64,000 nt of DNA from Halomarinibacterium sp041392125 (GTDB lineage Bacteria; Bacteroidota; Bacteroidia; Flavobacteriales; Flavobacteriaceae): positions 124,001-188,000 of the forward strand of contig JAWKMR010000006.1 in NCBI GenBank assembly GCA_041392125.1, written 5' to 3'. A program made the position numbers and the translations under genes. The notes beneath the pieces are model-generated. The model was not told the origin of the DNA. It worked only from the letters and a program-made list of their open reading frames with translations, and ran no database searches. Each line of letters opens with the position of its first letter. Positions within the stretch are counted from its first letter, which is position 1. Positions 61,687-64,000 of this stretch are shown piece after piece.

Positions 61687-61770
61687 TTTTCCCTCCCTTC
61701 GAAGGGAGGGCAAGGGAGGGATGTCAGAAAAATGGCTAACATCCCCTTAAATTCCCTTCAAAGGGGACAT
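61687..61770. repeat. Head-inward doublet of DUF559-type palindromic repeats
   Basis: First copy: CCCTCCCTTCGAAGGGAGGG (61691-61710), linker, tail GGGATGT at 61724. Second copy, inverted: tail ACATCCCC from 61739, then TTCCCTT/AAGGGGA stem. Spacer of 14 bases (61725-61738). Same arrangement as around the DUF559 gene but without it, between adk and obg; compare REPINs. Confidence 0.85.
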
Positions 61771-61787
61771 TCAATTAACTATCAATT

Positions 61788-62813
61788 ATGACCGAAGGAA
61801 ATTTTGTTGATTATGTAAAAATCCATGTGTCCTCAGGAAAAGGCGGACCTGGGAGTAAACACCTTAGACGGGAAAAGTATATCCCAAAGGGAGGTCCCGA
61901 CGGAGGCGATGGAGGTCGTGGAGGACATGTTATTTTAAAAGCCAACAAAAACCTCTGGACACTCTATCATTTAAAATTTAAGCGACATTTTTCTGCTGAA
62001 AATGGTGCTTCGGGAGGGAAACAAACCAGTACTGGAGCCGATGGTGCCGATGTGTATATTGAAATCCCTTTGGGAACCGTGATTAAAAATACCGACACCG
62101 GTGAAACCCTAAAAGAAATTACTGAAGAAGGAGAAGAATTTATTGTTGCCAAAGGCGGAAAAGGCGGATTGGGGAATGCCCATTTTAAATCTTCAACTAA
62201 TCAAACACCACGTTACGCACAACCCGGTCTGGAAGGTGAAGAAGTAAACATTACGTTGGAAATGAAAGTGCTGGCAGATGTTGGCTTGGTAGGGTTTCCC
62301 AATGCAGGGAAATCGACGTTGCTTTCGGTAGTCACTGCTGCAAAACCTAAAATAGCCGATTACGAGTTTACCACCTTAAAACCCAATTTAGGAATCGTTA
62401 CCCATCGTGATTTTCAAACGTTTGTGATGGCAGATATTCCCGGAATTATTGAAGGCGCTGCCGAAGGAAAAGGATTGGGCCACTACTTTTTGCGTCATAT
62501 TGAACGTAATTCTACCCTATTATTTTTAATCCCAGCCGATGCGAAAGACATAAAAGAACAGTACGAAATTTTACTGGATGAACTTCGGCGGTATAATCCC
62601 GAATTGTTAGACAAAGAAAGACTCATTGCAATTTCCAAAAGCGATATGTTGGATGCAGAGCTAAAAGCGGAGATGAAACAACAGCTCGACAAGGATTTTA
62701 AAGGGATTCCGTATTTGTTTATTTCCTCGGTAGCACAGCAAGGCTTGGTCGAACTAAAAGACAAGCTTTGGGAGATGTTGAATAGGGAAGGAGATTCCGT
62801 TAAAGAAAAGTAA
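61788..62813 (+). CDS. obgE: Obg family GTPase
   Basis: A 341-residue ribosome-assembly GTPase. The glycine-rich Obg domain (GGPGSKHLRREKYIPKGGPD and GKGGLGNAHFKSSTNQTPRYA) covers about 1-160; the G domain follows with GFPNAGKSTLLS, DIPGIIEGAAEGKGLG and SKSD (G4-like). It starts 17 bases after the repeat doublet and may share the adk transcript. Confidence 0.96.
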   Translation: MTEGNFVDYVKIHVSSGKGGPGSKHLRREKYIPKGGPDGGDGGRGGHVILKANKNLWTLYHLKFKRHFSAENGASGGKQTSTGADGADVYIEIPLGTVIKNTDTGETLKEITEEGEEFIVAKGGKGGLGNAHFKSSTNQTPRYAQPGLEGEEVNITLEMKVLADVGLVGFPNAGKSTLLSVVTAAKPKIADYEFTTLKPNLGIVTHRDFQTFVMADIPGIIEGAAEGKGLGHYFLRHIERNSTLLFLIPADAKDIKEQYEILLDELRRYNPELLDKERLIAISKSDMLDAELKAEMKQQLDKDFKGIPYLFISSVAQQGLVELKDKLWEMLNREGDSVKEK

Positions 62814-62841
62814 ATTCTCTTTTGCCTTTTCAAAATTTCAG

Positions 62842-62849
62842 TATCTTTC
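62842..62849 (+). promoter_or_regulatory. Possible -7 element for the DUF4136 gene
   Basis: TATCTTTC (one mismatch to TAnnTTTG) 16 bases before ATG 62866. Supports the second of two close ATGs. Confidence 0.35.
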
Positions 62850-62865
62850 CATAAAAATGCTGAAT

Positions 62866-63384
62866 ATGAAATTTCTTTTGCTATTGGTTATCCCATTTTT
62901 CATTTCTTGCGGAAGTACCGTAGCAATAGACTATGAAAAGGGAACCGACTTTTCAAAATACACAACCTATAATTTCTATACGTCAATAGATTCCGGATTA
63001 AGTGAGTTAGACAATAGGCGTATTCTTATTGCCTTAGATAGTCTCATGCAGCAAAAAGCGTTTCAGAAAAGTGATACCCCGAAAATAACCATTAATTTTT
63101 ATACAAAAGAAATCTTGACAAATTCTCGCAATACACTTGGTATAGGTATTGGTGGTGGGGGAGGTAATGTTGGGATTGGGGTAAGCGGCGGTATTCCTAT
63201 TGGAGGCAGAGAGATAGAACAACAATTTACCTTAGATTTTATCGACACCCAAAATGATGCACTTATTTGGCAAGGTGTGGCAGAAAGTAGGTACAAAGAA
63301 AAAGCTACTCCTCAGCAAAAGGAGGCCTATTATTTCTCAGTTCTCCAAAAACTCTTAAAAAAATACCCGCCCACACTAAAATAA
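62866..63384 (+). CDS. DUF4136 lipoprotein
   Basis: A 172-residue lipoprotein (lipobox FFISCGSTV, Cys near 15). DUF4136 features: YEKGTDFSKYTTYNFY, ITINFYTKE, a glycine-rich GIGIGGGGGNVGIGVSGG turn, and LIWQGVAESRY. I favour ATG 62866 over ATG 62857 three codons upstream. Function unknown. A TPR gene follows after 45 bases. Confidence 0.85.
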   Translation: MKFLLLLVIPFFISCGSTVAIDYEKGTDFSKYTTYNFYTSIDSGLSELDNRRILIALDSLMQQKAFQKSDTPKITINFYTKEILTNSRNTLGIGIGGGGGNVGIGVSGGIPIGGREIEQQFTLDFIDTQNDALIWQGVAESRYKEKATPQQKEAYYFSVLQKLLKKYPPTLK

Positions 63385-63429
63385 AAGAGTTTTTAGAAAG
63401 TTTATTATTTTTGAATCCCAAATCGGTTT

Positions 63430-64000
63430 ATGCAAAAATTGTTGCTGTTTATATTGCTTCCTCTAAGCCTTGTTGCTCAAAATCCGTTTCAGCAAGCGGA
63501 AACCTATTTTAAGAAAGAGCAGTTCAGTAAGGCAAAACCCCTATTTGAGGCGTATTTAAAAGAGCATCCTACGCATCTAAAAACGATAGAATATTTAGGA
63601 GATATTGCCGGGTATGCCAAAGATTGGGATACCGCTATTCGCTATTACGAAATTCTTTTGAAAAGTAACCCCAACAACGCAAATTATCATTTTAAATACG
63701 GTGGAAGTCTGGGAATGAAAGCTTTAGAAATAAGTAAAATTAGGGCATTGAGCTATGTAGGGGATATTAAAAACCATTTTGAAAAAGCTGCTATGCTGGA
63801 TCCAAACCATATTGAAGTACGTTGGGCGTTGGTAGAATATTATATTCAACTGCCCGGTATTATTGGTGGAAGTGAAAAAAAGGCTATTAAATATGCCGAT
63901 GAACTGGGTAAGATTTCACCTGTCGATGGGTATTTGGCCAATGGCTACATTGCAGAATATTCCAATAGACCTCAAGATGCTGAAAAATTTTATAAAAAAG
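63430..64000 (+). CDS. TPR-repeat protein, 3' truncated by window edge
   Basis: The frame from ATG 63430 is open to the right edge (190 codons). A signal peptide (MQKLLLFILLPLSLVAQ) is followed by TPR-like helical pairs: NPFQQAETYFKKEQFSKAKP, YAKDWDTAIRYYEILLKSNP, and HFEKAAMLDPNHIEVRWALV. Probably a periplasmic scaffold; the C-terminus is outside the window. Confidence 0.82.
   Translation, partial: MQKLLLFILLPLSLVAQNPFQQAETYFKKEQFSKAKPLFEAYLKEHPTHLKTIEYLGDIAGYAKDWDTAIRYYEILLKSNPNNANYHFKYGGSLGMKALEISKIRALSYVGDIKNHFEKAAMLDPNHIEVRWALVEYYIQLPGIIGGSEKKAIKYADELGKISPVDGYLANGYIAEYSNRPQDAEKFYKK

Noticed and set aside
1..64000. CRISPR array, prophage or conventional transposase
   Set aside because: No regularly spaced direct repeats, no phage structural or integrase genes, and no DDE or Y1 transposase motifs were found on either strand.

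Overview
The window is chromosomal DNA from a member of the Bacteroidota, most likely a marine-type Flavobacteriaceae. The evidence is AT-rich sequence, Bacteroidota-type promoters (TAnnTTTG -7 boxes), gliding gene gldJ beside the type IX secretion genes porU and porV, proteins with T9SS C-terminal sorting domains, and a standard flavobacterial housekeeping set. About 52 protein genes and two valine tRNAs are packed tightly. No gene-free stretch exceeds about 230 bases. I see no rRNA, CRISPR array, phage or conventional insertion sequence.

Layout. 1-8.9 kb: a gene cut by the left edge, lipB, three envelope or secreted proteins, rnhB and a putative porin. 8.9-9.3 kb: a DUF559 nuclease gene bracketed by inverted palindromic repeats. 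9.3-18.7 kb: a minus-strand operon of mostly unrecognised genes built around an AAA+ ATPase, a long coiled-coil protein and two membrane proteins; this is the best candidate here for an undescribed cellular system. 18.8-25.1 kb: acyl-CoA dehydrogenase, anmK, a T9SS-exported DUF1028 protein, an amino-acid dehydrogenase and an NhaD antiporter. 25.1-27.1 kb: an exbB-exbD-tonB-like energy-transduction operon. 27.1-32.4 kb: a BNR-repeat T9SS cargo protein, folC, two tRNA-Val and murF. 32.5-39.4 kb: gldJ, porU and porV. 39.4-42.6 kb: cdd, pdhA and pdhC. 42.7-47.3 kb: SDR, VOC protein, a SprT-like protein fused to a GIY-YIG nuclease, manC and a DUF389 membrane protein. 47.3-55.4 kb: Mla-type ABC transporter, alkaline phosphatase, a glycosyltransferase-methyltransferase-KAS III operon and gcvP. 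55.5-64 kb: UbiA-like protein, ECF sigma and anti-sigma pair, M3 peptidase, purK-purE, adk, obg, a DUF4136 lipoprotein and a TPR gene cut by the right edge.

The most unusual signal is small and scattered. Two unrelated small nuclease genes (DUF559 at 8.9 kb, GIY-YIG at 44.4 kb) are each bracketed by a pair of inverted palindromic repeats whose conserved tails point inward. The same repeats occur without the nuclease: DUF559-type as a solo at 20.1 kb and as a head-inward doublet at 61.7 kb, GIY-YIG-type as a solo at 42.6 kb. This resembles REP/RAYT or REPIN organisation but with different enzymes. The GIY-YIG copy sits exactly at the sprT/manC junction; it has fused the nuclease to SprT and supplied the apparent N-terminus of ManC.

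Functionally, porU and porV encode parts of the machinery that would export the two CTD-bearing proteins, and the ExbBD/TonB-like proteins would power outer-membrane transport. Everything rests on reading the sequence and family knowledge; no database search was run.
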